DNA of 64,000 nucleotides from Enoplolaimus lenunculus (taxonomy: Eukaryota > Nematoda > Enoplea > Enoplida > Thoracostomopsidae). A program made the position numbers and the translations under genes. Where the stretch lies: positions 124,001 through 188,000 of the forward strand of contig JASANG010000356.1 in the NCBI GenBank assembly GCA_030248215.1, in the 5' to 3' direction. Positions 46,685 to 58,035 of this stretch are shown in pieces (within the stretch, counting starts at the first letter, position 1; each line of letters opens with the position of its first letter). The notes beneath the pieces are model-generated. The model searched no databases. It was not told the DNA's origin and saw only the letters and a program-made list of their open reading frames with translations.

Positions 46685-48636
46685 TGCGCATTTATTGTTG
46701 CTCGCGGTAAAACTAGCGATTGTTTCTAAACAAAATTTTCATTATCACTAATTGTAGGAGACTCAAGCGTCTCAGACTAGGAAATATCCTAGAATAATTC
46801 CGATCTCCATGAGTTTAATAAATTCTGACCGTATCATCAACTTAGATTTAAAGGGTTATTACTTGAAGCCGTTCTGATACGATTAAGAATACATGCTAAG
46901 AACGAATCAAACGCCGAGACAGAGGCAACATACCTATCAAATTTTGTTACATAATAGCTAAGTTAGCAAAAATTCAATGAAAGTTTGAAATAACATGAAA
47001 TCCGTTTGTAACAAAATGCAACTTAATTTATGTAAATGTTTAGCAAAGTTATTAATATGTTAACTGCGTAAAAGGATGCTCAAATTGAGCTGACAAGTGC
47101 AATGATAAGCAATGTGTTAGGGTTGCGCTATACTTGTCGTGCTGTGCCGTCCGTCACCGTCTGTCACTGTACGGTATCGTACGTGAGTTATTTACGTACT
47201 ATACCGCATAACTTCAAGTGTTTAGTCCACCGCTAAAGACAAAGTTCGAAGACACTCAGTAGCGTTGGACGATAACGTAGGCTTACGTTCACGCTTATAA
47301 AGGCTAAATTTTCTGATTTTGTTCATAGCCAATTATATACTTATATTTTTTAATGTTTCACTTCACATTATAATTAATCATCGCATCGCGATACACCAGC
47401 ATCTGCTGAAAAATAACTTAGACGCACCGACCGGTCAAAGAAAACATACAACAAAAACTTGAAAAAACAACTTTTTACTAATATTAAATTATACGATGAT
47501 GGGTCAAAATTTTTTGACATTTAATACGAAAAGGTTGCGTTAAAATATAGCGTAACGCTAACTTGCTCATTTATCCTTTCACGTCATTTACGTGAAGGCT
47601 TAATAGGCTCCAGGTTTAGGCTTTGGAAAAATCATAACTATACTCTACGCCTATATCCAAGCCTTTTACTAAAGAATAAGCCCCAGTTTTGAGCTTTATA
47701 TGTGAAGGAAAGTGAACAAGGGTTCCGCTCGCTTTACTGGTTATAGAGCTGTCTGCATATGAATAGAAAAATACCAAACAATTTAAACCAGATTTCACAT
47801 ATGCAAAAACTTAAATTTAAACAAGTTTTTGGTTGAATTTCCAAACATTCTTGTCTATTTTAGAAAAAGTTGTTTATCACACTCAGTACCCAATCTGTCA
47901 CTGAATAAAATAAAAATCTAAGTATAACAACTTCATCCAAAATACAAAACCTGGCACCTTATATTAAGCTTTTCTCATTGGGTTTATCAATATTTAATGG
48001 TGCCTGAATGCGGAAACACGAGGCGTATTCTCAGAACAACAACAACAACAACAACACCATATTCGCTATCAAATAACAAAAACACTTTTGGTTACAACCG
48101 GAATTTGCAACACCTTTAGGCTACAATAATATCAAAATATCGGTTTCGTTTAAGTTAAAATACTTTTTGATGCGAGTCGTGTCGATCGCCTATAGAGACT
48201 AGTACGAGAACGTGCTGACAAAGTTTCATATAGAGCGTGGGAAAATTATTCCAATAAGGTAAAAGTGTGACACGTTTATCCTCCATAACATCAAACCTAA
48301 ACCTAAATCGGACCCTGAGATTAAGCCTAAATCTAATCGTAAGCCCACGTTTATGTTATGGAAATTTTACAAGAACCAAAAAAGAAACGTCATTGCAGAG
48401 TCATTGCAAACTAAAGACGTAAATTTATACGGATGATTCTGACGGTAGAAGTTGTATATATTCAATGAAAAATACTGAATAAGCAAAAGGTCCATAAACC
48501 GATTTGCTTGCAGACGGCTAAATTCAAAAATTATTTTAAAATTAACTGGTCAGCAGTCAACAGCTAATTAGCATTATTTTCGTGTATATTGCATATATTT
48601 ATTTCTTAAGCATGTTGGATTACACATGCCAAAATA
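46685..48636. other. Intergenic DNA with a family-I fragment
   Basis: 47122-47185 has GCGCTATACTTGTCGTGCTG and CCGTCCGTCACCGTCTGTC, a worn family-I left half. The rest holds only a CAA run near 48040. Confidence 0.5.
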
Positions 48637-48970
48637 CAGGGTGCAACCGAGTGAATAAAACTTGCCTGAGCCGGAGGTGAGGCGAAATTAGGTAGGTAAA
48701 ATGATGTTTAATTTGATAATTTTAGCCAATATTTGTCATGTGTTGTTAAATTGGGTGGTTTTACGCTTGTTTTTTGACGAAATTTCGAAAATTCTTTGTT
48801 CAAAATTGCGCCAAAATTTAAAACGAAACGCGTTGAACAGGTAATTTTCGTAAATCTATGCGAAATCTTACTACCAAAATTGTCGCAACGTCCGGCAAAA
48901 ATTCTTATGGATTCGGAGCCGGAGGTCGATTTTCTGCCGGACCCGAGGGCAGACTTCCGGTTGTACCCTG
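48637..48970. mobile_element. Family A hAT-type MITE
   Basis: CAGGGTGCAACCGAGTGAAT to ACTTCCGGTTGTACCCTG. The flanks CCAAAATA and TCAAAATG agree at six of eight bases. 334 bp. Confidence 0.85.
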
Positions 48971-48985
48971 TCAAAATGCCGTTGA

Positions 48986-49172
48986 ATCGCTTGACAACTC
49001 GTCGTCCGACAACTTGTAATTTAAAAATTTTGTCGACTCAGCAATCCATCGCATATCATTACGTTAGGCTTAGGGTTAGGCTTACGGTTACGCTTAGAAT
49101 TACGCTTAAGCTAGATTTTTTCAAAAGTTTAGGACACTGTTGGGCGACAAGTTGTCGGGTGACGAACTGTGG
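48986..49172. mobile_element. Family F MITE with TTAGGC/TTAGGG-like core
   Basis: Left CGCTTGACAACTCGTCG and CCGACAACTTGT, right GGCGACAAGTTGTCGGGTGA and CGAACTGTGG, in inverse orientation. The core is GTTAGGCTTAGGGTTAGGC with decaying repeats to GCTTAAGC. Confidence 0.65.
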
Positions 49173-49309
49173 TAGATTGATATACAACTCACTATAGTAA
49201 TGAATATATACGCACACGCCGGCAGCTAACTTAACATTATAGATAAGTAGTAAAAAATTTCAAGCGGAATATGCGATGATTTTGCATGATTGCATACTAA
49301 ACGCTTGCA

Positions 49310-49735
49310 CTGTACTGACCCGAATAAGAAGGGGCTGATATTTATTGGGCTTCTTTAGATGGTACCCCCTGTTATTCTGTTACGGACTGTTATTTATTTT
49401 TAACCCGCATTTCGTGACTGATAAATATTCGGTATTGCAACTATCCGTTGAATTAAACGTTTATTTGCCTTGTATTAAAAACTTGAGCGATAATGCAAGA
49501 TTATACTTAGGAATGTACTTCCAAAACTTAAGTATGCTTTAAAGCTTCAAACTCAACTTTATTTGGCCCTGGAGTCATTTATGCGCTACAATTAAGGAAA
49601 ATTGACATTTATGGACTAATTGCGGTTTAGAGACTCAATCCGTTTATGGACTCTTATAAGGGATACAGACTTCTATTGATTTGGACTCGAAAAGGGATCC
49701 CCTCTTATTACCCCCTCTTATTCGCGTAGCTACAG
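49310..49735. mobile_element. Family D MITE
   Basis: CTGTACTGACCCGAATAAG to CGCGTAGCTACAG, 426 bp. The right flank is TA, the left is CA. Confidence 0.82.
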
Positions 49736-51411
49736 TATGCAGTACATGATGAATTCCTGTTACAGTCTCGTAATCATTGAATATATTTGTTGGGTATCCT
49801 CTTACAAAAGTAATATTTTAGTCGAAGGTATAAAATAAAAGAAAATGAATAGCTTACCTGATTTTGAACAATTTTCTAAAACAGTTCCCATTTCTGTTAA
49901 AGCATTACATTTTTATTTGTAGCTTTTTTACGGTTTACAGCTGAAATATATAATTGTTCATATACGGCTGAGTTAGAACTTGGGCCCACATTCTCAAATT
50001 CATATACCACCTGCCACCAGTTGCTAATAGGACTTATAAATTTCAAACCAGCCAATCGATTTGGCACATTATTTGCACTTGAGAGTTCCTACTTGTGACC
50101 TGAATTGGATGTGGGTAAGGATTTTTTCACCCGACCCGCGCTTTAGCCAGGCATATAACAAGTTTTTACTCGCGGGTTTACCCAAGGTCATGGTAAAAAG
50201 ATCTACTTGCCCACGACCCATCTTTTACCCGCGCCTATAGTAAAACCAGTATTTTAAAGATCGCTGGTGATTTGCGTTTTAATAAAGGTGTACGTCATAG
50301 CTCCAATGAATTTTATACTCGAATGCTTTGTAGAAACCACAAAATTTCAAACCCAACTAGAGCAAAGCACAGAACTTTTGCTTTTTCAACGCAAACTTAC
50401 TAGCTCGGCTAATAGCGTATGTTTTGTACTTAAATCTTAAAGGTTTGAGGCGGGTATCCGCGGGTACACACAGGTCCCCGCGAGTTAACTCTCACTCTGC
50501 TTGTGTGACCTAAGTTTGAGACTGACATACAAGGGTTTTCGATGACATACAAGCAAGGTTGAATTCAGGCAAGGTTTAATTCAGCGTTTTATAGAATTTA
50601 CCCGACCAACAAATCTCTTTTACAATTGTAATGTCATCGCTTACTAGTAGACAAATGATATACATAACTATCTGTGCTTGGATACGGTATGCTTTTCCGG
50701 TAATATGCGATCTGAATCCTTTAGGACAAGTCTAATCTGTAAGCTGGGGTATAACTCTCGTGATCCGCACTTAAGTCTCAATACGAACCATCCATGCTTA
50801 ACCTTCAACAACGCGGAAACGCCCAGTCTACGACCAACAATAAATTCCGTCACTTCCTTAGGAAACAACACATTTTACAGCAATTTAGCTTAATTTGCAA
50901 AAGTTGCGTGCCAGCAACAATATCAGTTTCTCACTCTGGCGTTCACATACACCGCACTATACGGTAAACCGCGCCACCGACCCGGGGAAATTTGAATTAC
51001 AGGCTGCCGGCACCAAAAACAGGTTTGAAAGAATGACTTTCATAATAGAATTGGTAAATTGTTAACGATTGTTCAGTAAGGTAACGCATGTATGAGCAAG
51101 AAAAATTTAGAATTTAAGCAGTGGCTGCTTGGCCCCCTTCTCAGCTGGGCCTTGATATAATACCAAAAATGTGACATTTTCTAAAACAGATATTGTCTAG
51201 AATAGCGTCATGCATAGTTTCTTAGCCAAGGAATTGACGTATATATACTTGTAGCGCGCAAACACGCCAAATAAAGCAGGCAGCCATAGTGGTGTCATAA
51301 ACACAAAATGGACTAATATATCACTATATCTATATATAGTGTCCCAAGATAATTCGCAAATATGTAATGTCATGTTTGCGTTATCGAATTGAAGTCTTCC
51401 GTAGACCACAG
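49736..51411. other. Intergenic DNA with weak repeat traces
   Basis: A family-G end near 49986-50045 and a family-B core fragment near 50525-50575 (GGGTTTTCGATGACATACAA). No genes are supported. Confidence 0.4.
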
Positions 51412-51557
51412 CGGGGTCAGGGGGCTCAGCCCCCCCTGCAACAATTTTGACCCCCATGGAAGATTTTCAATCTTGTTTTAAGTCGTTGAAAACCTTTAAA
51501 TGCCCCTCCTGAAAATTTTTTAGCCCTCTCAAGCAAGGTATGCTGGCTATTGGCCTG
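51412..51557. mobile_element. Family B hAT-type MITE with 7/8 TSD
   Basis: CGGGGTCAGGGGGCTCAGCC to GGCTATTGGCCTG, 146 bp. Flanked by GACCACAG and GACCGCAG. Confidence 0.82.
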
Positions 51558-52605
51558 GACCGCAGGCACAGCCTTGATTTTGGTTCAAAAAAGGAGTGAT
51601 GATATAAAGCGTAAGTTTAATACAATTTGTCACAACTATAGCATTTAGTTATAAAAATAGTAATTCTTTCCAAGAGGGTATGGCTTCTTAGATCGTTCTA
51701 CCCTATTCGTTCTGATTACGTTTCTGCCAGATATCATCGAAACTAGGCTATCGAGGAAAATAAACATTATTCAGTTTAGAATTGTGCATTGGTCAAAATA
51801 AAGTGGCTTGAAGGTGTGGAAAGATGAAAATCTATAAAAGAAAAACAGAATAATATATAATTGTATTTCTATGTAACTCGGAAATGAAATTTAGAATTCC
51901 AGAAAACATTTTATTTATAAAGCTGACCATAATACAAACTGTCTTGTTTCTGTTTCCAAAATCCAACGCTGTTTTAGCGTTAGCTTTGTAAACTAAGCTG
52001 ATTGGCTAATTGTATAATATTTCAAACATTTTTTGGCGGTTTACGACCCGTATTCTCAGATGTGTGTAGCAACTGTCACCGGCTGGCAAAATGTCATCAT
52101 TATTGAACCGTTGAGTCAAGGATTACTTTATTTAGGTTTGAACCTCTTATGTGTCCGGTATATTTACCATTGTGAGAAATTTAAGCATACTACCGATGTC
52201 GTAGTTCGTCTATTTGAACCGGGGTCAGAAAAATATTAAAAGATTTCAATGCTAAACGAACCGATTCAAATTGGAGCCGTCGTGGTAGGGCCGGCTAATA
52301 AATGTTGCTGGTCGTTGATCTTCAAGATCCTATTCAAAGCTAAATATGCAAGCTAAAATTTTGCGATAAGCTTGTGCTAAAACGGTTTCATGTTTATAGC
52401 GAAGAGGTGCTGAATTGGTATACCACACCTTAAAACCTTTGTCTCCCATATGAACAAGTATTGGCGCTATCTGTAAATTATAGCTATGAAATTCAAGTAT
52501 ATTTCTGTTCAAATATTTGGCTTTACTTCATACACAATTTTGTGATAAAATTGAGAAAGATCCAAGCCTATAGCCGACTGGAGCAGACATGCTCAAATTA
52601 TACAT

Positions 52606-52779
52606 CGAAAAGTTTGGCTCCCCTTAAAAAGTTTTGCCTTGCTTGTGTTGTTGGACTCTAATTAAGGTTTAGGGACTGTATCCGCTTACGGACTCCTATT
52701 AGGGCTACGAGCTCCTATTGATTGGGACTCCAATGGGAACCCCCTCTCTTATCAGCCCCTTTTATTCGGGTCACTACAG
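52606..52779. mobile_element. Family B fragment joined to a family-D right end
   Basis: 52606-52650 has GTTTGGCTCCCCTTAAAAAG and TTGCCTTGCTTGTG (family B). From 52652 it is family D (GGACTCTAATTAAGG to GGGTCACTACAG). The D copy lacks its left 300 bp. Confidence 0.65.
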
Positions 52780-53006
52780 TACAATATTTAAACCTTTCGT
52801 GGCACATAGTTGCCTTTTTAAATTAGCAAAACCAGCTTTGTTGCTAACGGTTGTATCAAGGCGATAATTCAGTTTCCCGTTGTCACAATTCTAAGCCATA
52901 CAGTTTCAGAACAAAGAATGCAAGTGTGAAGAAAAAATAGAACTCAACGAATATCACTTGTGTTTTGCGGGCGAGGGTGACCTCATGAAAAACTCTCATT
53001 TCAACT

Positions 53007-53183
53007 CAGGTCCATAGCCAGAGGTCTATATGCCAGAGGGGCCAAAATCATTTGTTGAGATGAGGCATTCAGTTGATTTTACGAGGCTTGAAAGCGGGGC
53101 AAGCTTTTGTTCAAGAAGGTGGGGTTAAATCTTTTCTATGTGGGGCTGCACCACACGACCCTCAGCCTCCGGCTACGGTCCTG
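53007..53183. mobile_element. Family B hAT-type MITE with 7/8 TSD
   Basis: CAGGTCCATAGCCAGAGG to CTCCGGCTACGGTCCTG, 177 bp, flanked by TTTCAACT and TTTCAAGT. Confidence 0.85.
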
Positions 53184-53535
53184 TTTCAAGTGAAAAACCG
53201 TTAGTACCAGGCAGTGTCATCTCTCTCACGCTGTTGCACACAACGCCACAGACAGACTGCTTGTGGGCTGACTTTGTGTCGGGTATATTATATCTTTCGT
53301 CAATGCGCTAATCAAGTTCTACGGCCGTGCGCAAGGGACTCTCACTTAGATAAAGGTTGATATCATTTCAGGAATTGTTAAATTAGGGCTAGCATTCTTT
53401 GACTCACCTATTACCAGTGGATAAAGTTTTATCCCTTCGATATACTAATTCTGAGTTTGAAAATTTGGCAAATAATTTACATATTTTGATTATATCCTGT
53501 AGTTCTAGTGTGTAGTATTTCAGATCTGTAGCTGT

Positions 53536-53887
53536 CGGGGTTCAACCGAAGGTAAAAAAATACAGAAATCGGGAGTGATCAAAATTTACCGGAGTCAGAG
53601 GTGAGGCTCTAAAAGGTATTAGTTAAATGAATGATGTCTAGATTGCCAATTTTAGCGTATCTCCGTAAGATGTTAAATGTTTTTGGTTTTACGGTTAGTT
53701 ACAGTATCCTGGCAATTTTTTCATCAAAATTGTTCGAAAAGTTAAAGTGAAAACCACCAAACAAATAAATTTTGTAAAACTATTCCAAATGTCACTGCCG
53801 AAATTACTGAAACCTCGGGCAGAAATTATCCCAGAACCGAAGTTCGAGTTTCCACCGGAACTCAATGCAAAACTCCGATTGTACCCG
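53536..53887. mobile_element. Family A hAT-type MITE with exact 8-bp TSD
   Basis: CGGGGTTCAACCGAAGG to AACTCCGATTGTACCCG, 352 bp, flanked by GTAGCTGT at 53528-53535 and 53888-53895. A separate left-end fragment of the family follows at 53943-53985. Confidence 0.9.
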
Positions 53888-54071
53888 GTAGCTGTGGTCG
53901 GTCCAACGTTTGAGGATCAAATACTGACAACTGGTGCCACCAGGGTGCAACCGGAGGTCAAAAATACCGGGGCCAGAAGTAAACAAATGCGCGTCTGTGA
54001 TGCATTATCCAACAATTAAAACGCTGTAGTTTATGAAAGCTTATTATAATCGACGATTTAAAGGGTATAGA

Positions 54072-54333
54072 GCAGGGCCAGATCGTTTTGCGGAGGGGAC
54101 GCAGCAGAGTCAGTTTAAGCTTTAGGCTAAATTTTTGCTTAGGCTTAGGCTTAGGCTTAGGCTTATCCGTACGCTTAGGTTTAGGCTTAGGCTTAGGCTT
54201 AGGCTTAGGCTTAGGCTTAAACTTAGGCTTAGGCTTAGGCTTAGGCTTAGGCTTATCCGTACGCTTAGGTTTAGGCTTAGGCTTAGGAATATGTTTATAT
54301 TACTGTTCACGGCCCTGTTCTATACATGGGCCC
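54072..54333. mobile_element. Family C MITE with the longest pure TTAGGC array
   Basis: From GTATAGAGCAGGGCCAG to GTTCTATACATGGGCC. The core (about 54135-54290) is nearly uninterrupted TTAGGC. It has an internal duplication in which CTTATCCGTACGCTTAGGTT occurs twice (54161-54180, 54251-54270). Leu/Gly/Arg-rich open frames through it are translations of the hexamer, not genes. Confidence 0.85.
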
Positions 54334-55181
54334 TTTAAAAACATACAAAATGAGTGCAACTACGTGCAGAAACGTCTAAAATAGTAAAAGATTATGAAAA
54401 AGCAGCAAACGTATACGTCGGAAACATCAGTCTTTGAAGAAATGTAAATATAGAATGCAAGAACGAATTTTAACTAACAATGGCTTCAGTTGGGTATATA
54501 TACAAGGGGAGATAGGGAATATTTCCCCGAAGTTTGCGGACACTCCAAAAAGGTACTTCTACAGTTTAGTACAGAATAACACTACAGAGGTCGCACAAAG
54601 GTATTTTAGATGTCATTAATATCCTGCGAAATGAAGCCATGATGTCACTTTTTAGTAGCCGGATTGCAGATATACGATTTAAGTCAAATTTTATTTTCAA
54701 ATTTTGTCAAGTTTGTAAAACATTTTTGATGCTGCAGCGTTTATTCGTAAGAGTTTGCTTAAGCCATTTGCAACGCAAGCGATTCATTTTGAAAATATTC
54801 CACTAAAATTCAAAGACGTTTTTATTTTGATACGAATAAAGATTTCAGAAACATAAAACGTGTCAGTACTTTCTTGTTATAAAAAATGTACACCATTGAC
54901 TTTAAACAATGAGATACATTGACACATTATTACAAATCCTGACAATTAATCAATGCAAAAGATACAGAAAGCCAACTGAAGGCACAAGTATGTGTTTTGA
55001 CGCAGGCCAAATGTTTATAAATAATGTTTTTTCACAGACTCCCTTGGTTGTCGTAAAATGGCACTTAAACGTCGGAAAAGTTTGGTGGGTTAAAAGAAAC
55101 AAATTGATTTTGAGACATCATAAAACGGGAACAAATGACACAAGAAACCTCAATGTTTATGCAAATCTATTTCTCTATAGA
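54334..55181. other. Intergenic DNA with an unidentified open frame
   Basis: A plus-strand frame at 54909-55304 (131 codons) runs into the GATATCC repeat. I recognise no domain and treat it as chance. Confidence 0.35.
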
Positions 55182-55186
55182 TGGGC

Positions 55187-55280
55187 ACCGGATATGCGGA
55201 TATGGAAAATATCCGGATATGTATCCGAAATGAAACGTGTATCCGGATATCCGGATATCCGCAGGATATCCGAAATGCTT
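55187..55280. repeat. Palindromic GGATATCC terminal repeat, left member of a possible 2.5-kb pair
   Basis: GGCACCGGATATGCGGATAT and overlapping CCGGATATCC words. The inverted counterpart (TATCCGGATACCCGGTGCC) lies at 57697-57715. The two may bound one element into which family C, family D and SINE-like sequences were later inserted. Confidence 0.45.
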
Positions 55281-55770
55281 TTGTCTAAAAAATTTTTGGA
55301 ATAATTTGCATGGTTTCACGACCAAAGTAGCTGTAGATGACGAAAAAAATTCTGCATCCAAACCTCGGCCCATGCACAGTTGAGTGCTGTCCCAAAATCA
55401 AACCGTCTGAACTAAATAATTGATACTTTTTGTTTATGGTGGGATTTTGGGATTTTAGGATGTGGGTATTTTGCGAATTCAGTAAAATTTATCGAAAACA
55501 AGCTTAGATTTAGGATTATGCAATCCTTTGGCTCAAGATTTAGGTTTAGGAATATGCAACGCGCCGCTTAGGCTTAGGTTTTTAGGTGTTTATCCGTAAC
55601 ATCTGGTGTAAAGCTTAGCTATACATTTTAGTCCTGTCTTAGCATTAGGCGTTGACTTTGACATAGTCTATGGCTCAGGCTTAGGCATAGTTTTAGGACG
55701 CCGAGGCTATAGGAATTGGTTTAAACTAGATTAAATCATAAATGACCATTACGGGCTAAATCTTAGGGTC

Positions 55771-56240
55771 CCATGCATAGAACAGGGCCGGATCGTATTC
55801 CGGACGGGCTATAATAGAGTCAGTTTAAGCTTTAGACTATTTGTTTGCTTAGGCTTAGGCTTAGGCTTAGGAATAGGCTCATCCATACGCTTAGGCTTGG
55901 GCTTAGGCTTAGGCTTATGCTTAGGAATATGCTTATACTACTGTTCCGGCCACCATCGACCTCATCCCGAAATCCCAAAATCCCACCTTCGACCATATAC
56001 CGAAATCCCAAAACCCCACCTTCGACCATATCCCGAAATCCCAAAATCCCAAAATCCCACCTTCGACCATAACCCGAAATCCCAAAATCCCACCTTCGAC
56101 CATATCCCGAAATCCCAAAATCCACCTTCGACCATATTGCGAAATCCCAAAATCCCAAAATCCCACCTTTGACCACACATCAAATTCTGGAGATGGGATG
56201 GTGGGATTTTGGGACGGCAGCGAGGTTTACATGGGCCCAA
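55771..56240. mobile_element. Family C MITE disrupted by a minisatellite
   Basis: Left GGGTCCCATGCATAGAACAG and a good core (GGCTTAGGCTTAGGC). The right TIR is split: CTACTGTTCCGGCC ends at 55951 and TTTACATGGGCCC resumes near 56227, with a 33-bp minisatellite between. Confidence 0.75.
55958..56172. repeat. 33-bp minisatellite (about six units)
   Basis: The unit is about CCCGAAATCCCAAAATCCCA plus CCTTCGACCATAT, with one-word variants (extra CAAAATCC). The open frames across it on both strands (for example WDFGISGYGRR repeats) exist because 33 is divisible by three. Short relatives lie at 55437-55470 and 56194-56215. Confidence 0.9.
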
Positions 56241-56934
56241 ACCTCAGTCAGAATATTAAACCACATTCTTGTATAATTGTTCCGAGATGATTCAAAATCT
56301 TTATTTCTTAGCTAAAACAGACCAATATTCAAAAAACTTCAGATTAGCGTGATATTTATAGCTAAATGACTTCGTATTTTTAGTTCATCTTAAAAATAGC
56401 CTTTGCATCGAACACGCACCGTCAAGTATTTAGAAATTTCTGGATCCGCTGCTGAAACCGTGACACCAGTATATGTAACATGGGCTGATGTTTGTACGAC
56501 TTAGCGTAAGTGTATTTCAATCTGGTTCTTTGTTCTTGGAACTAAAACGATTCAAGTATATATAGTTCGAGCGAAGGGTTATATTCGATGGAATCTCTAT
56601 TGCAGTGGTTTAAATAAGGCAAAGGACAAGACAAATCAACTCAATTTTAAGTTGTCAACGCAAGTATTTATTTAGTAGTTTGTTGCAATCTTCTAAACTG
56701 AATACCCAGAGTGAGTGACCCGAATAAGAGGGGGACTGATATATATTTGACCTCTCCAGAGGGAACCCCCTGTTATTCGGTTACGGACTGTTATTTATTT
56801 TATCCCGTTTTCCGCCACACTTCGTTACACATATACCCGGTATTGTAACCAACTCTTGAATTGAATGTTTACTTGCGTTGTATCAAAAGCTTTAACCATA
56901 ATACAAGGTTTTTATTCGGAACGTACTTTGAAAA

Positions 56935-57118
56935 CTTAACCCTTTCTCACATGAATATTCTCTATTTCCCCTGAGACCTACTTTTATGCTAAGATTCGAA
57001 CTCCAGTGACTGGAGTGGGAGGCGAATACCATCACCACTCAGCTATAGGAGCTTGACGCTCGAGCTCGAGGGGGCTCTCACTTCTTGTGGTGATTTAGTA
57101 CAATGTATACGTGTTGCA
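56935..57118 (-). repeat. tRNA-Gly-like SINE unit, copy 1 (184 bp)
   Basis: On the minus strand, TAGCTGAGTGGTGATGG (A box) and GGAGTTCGAATC (B box) flank ATTCGCCTCCCAC, which matches the anticodon arm of tRNA-Gly(CCC). The acceptor and T stems do not close, so it is tRNA-derived rather than a working tRNA. The 3' part (GAAATAGAGAATATTCATGT) is unrelated to tRNA. Confidence 0.65.
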
Positions 57119-57263
57119 ATTGTTAAACACGGTGCAATATATTTTATTTAACGTATATACACTGCGCTGAGTTGTCTATAGGCAACTCAATGAGTGAGAA
57201 GAGGTTATAGATAGTAAAAACTGAAAAATTTTCGCTTAAAGATAGTAAACTGAAAATTTTTCG

Positions 57264-57447
57264 CTTAACCCTTTCTCACATGAATATTCTCTATTTCCCC
57301 TGAGACCTACTTTTATGCTAAGATTCGAACTCCAGTGACTGGAGTGGGAGGCGTATACCATCACCACTCAGCTATAGGAGCTTGACACTCGAGCCCGAGG
57401 GGGCTCTCAGGTCTTATGGTGATTTAGTACTATGTATACGTGTTGCA
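57264..57447 (-). repeat. tRNA-Gly-like SINE unit, copy 2 (184 bp)
   Basis: Same length and nearly the same sequence as copy 1, differing at a few sites (GGCGAATACC against GGCGTATACC). A 145-bp AT-rich spacer with a doubled CTGAAAAATTTTCGCTTAA phrase lies between them. This points to a local segmental duplication rather than two insertions. Confidence 0.65.
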
Positions 57448-57820
57448 CGGACTCCTATTGATTGGGACTCAAAATAGGTACCCCTCTTAATCGGGTCACT
57501 ACAGTACTGGCATAATAAATACCTATTTTTAGAATAGTATCTATTTATGCTCATATCAATTTGCTTGAGGGACAGGGTACTTCCTTTAGAGCAACAAGTT
57601 AAAACAAGTGCTTAAGAAACGAAAATTGAGGTTCGGAAACTCAAAAAACACAAAATCGAGTTTCGGATATCTGAAATAGAAAATTTCATTTCGTATATCC
57701 GGATACCCGGTGCCACCTACAAGACCTAAATTTAGGAGTTAGGTTTTCCAGAACTCAGAATTGTGAGTAATTCAACAAATTCTGACCTTTTAAGTCAAAC
57801 TACAAAACTTAAGTAAAATC

Positions 57821-58035
57821 TTGGCCATATTTTCAAATTTGTATATCAACTATATCATCAGTAATAGTAATAGGTTTTCAAACTCACTTTTACTTACTAT
57901 TGCAGTTGTGAAAAAAAGTGGTACAGGAGCGGAGCAAATCATATATATACAAAAAATGTGCTGAATTTTAAGTTTCAGCATTCACTGGTTTGAAAGTTAC
58001 AAGATCTATAACCAACTGGTGATGTGCTGCAACCC
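57821..58035. repeat. Family G short element
   Basis: GGCCATATTTTCAAATTTGT and AATAGGTTTTCAAACTC on the left, ACAAGATCTATAACCAACTG and GTGATGTGCTGC on the right. The ends are inverted and resemble 45434-46684. Confidence 0.45.

Larger units (their letters stand above)
56709..57504. mobile_element. Family D MITE interrupted by two SINE-like units
   Basis: Left GTGACCCGAATAAGAGGGGG, right CTTAATCGGGTCACTACAG. The body breaks at GAAAACTTAA (56940) and resumes at CGGACTCCTATTGATT (57448), so a central part of family D is missing. Confidence 0.75.

Noticed and set aside
54135-54290. Chromosome end or telomere fusion
   Set aside because: The TTAGGC arrays are inside elements with terminal repeats and target-site duplications, so they are dispersed by transposition.
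54088-54384. Long Leu/Gly- and Arg-rich open frames on both strands
   Set aside because: They are translations of the TTAGGC hexamer array inside a family-C MITE. A period divisible by three keeps all frames open.
55958-56172. CRISPR-like array
   Set aside because: The 33-bp units are adjacent with no unique spacers, and the genome is eukaryotic.
55832-56240. Several overlapping frames of 75-114 codons with WDFGISGY-type repeats
   Set aside because: Product of a 33-bp tandem repeat. No non-repeat coding sequence is attached.
56935-57118. Functional tRNA-Gly gene
   Set aside because: The A box, anticodon arm and B box are recognisable, but acceptor and T stems do not pair and the unit continues into unrelated sequence.
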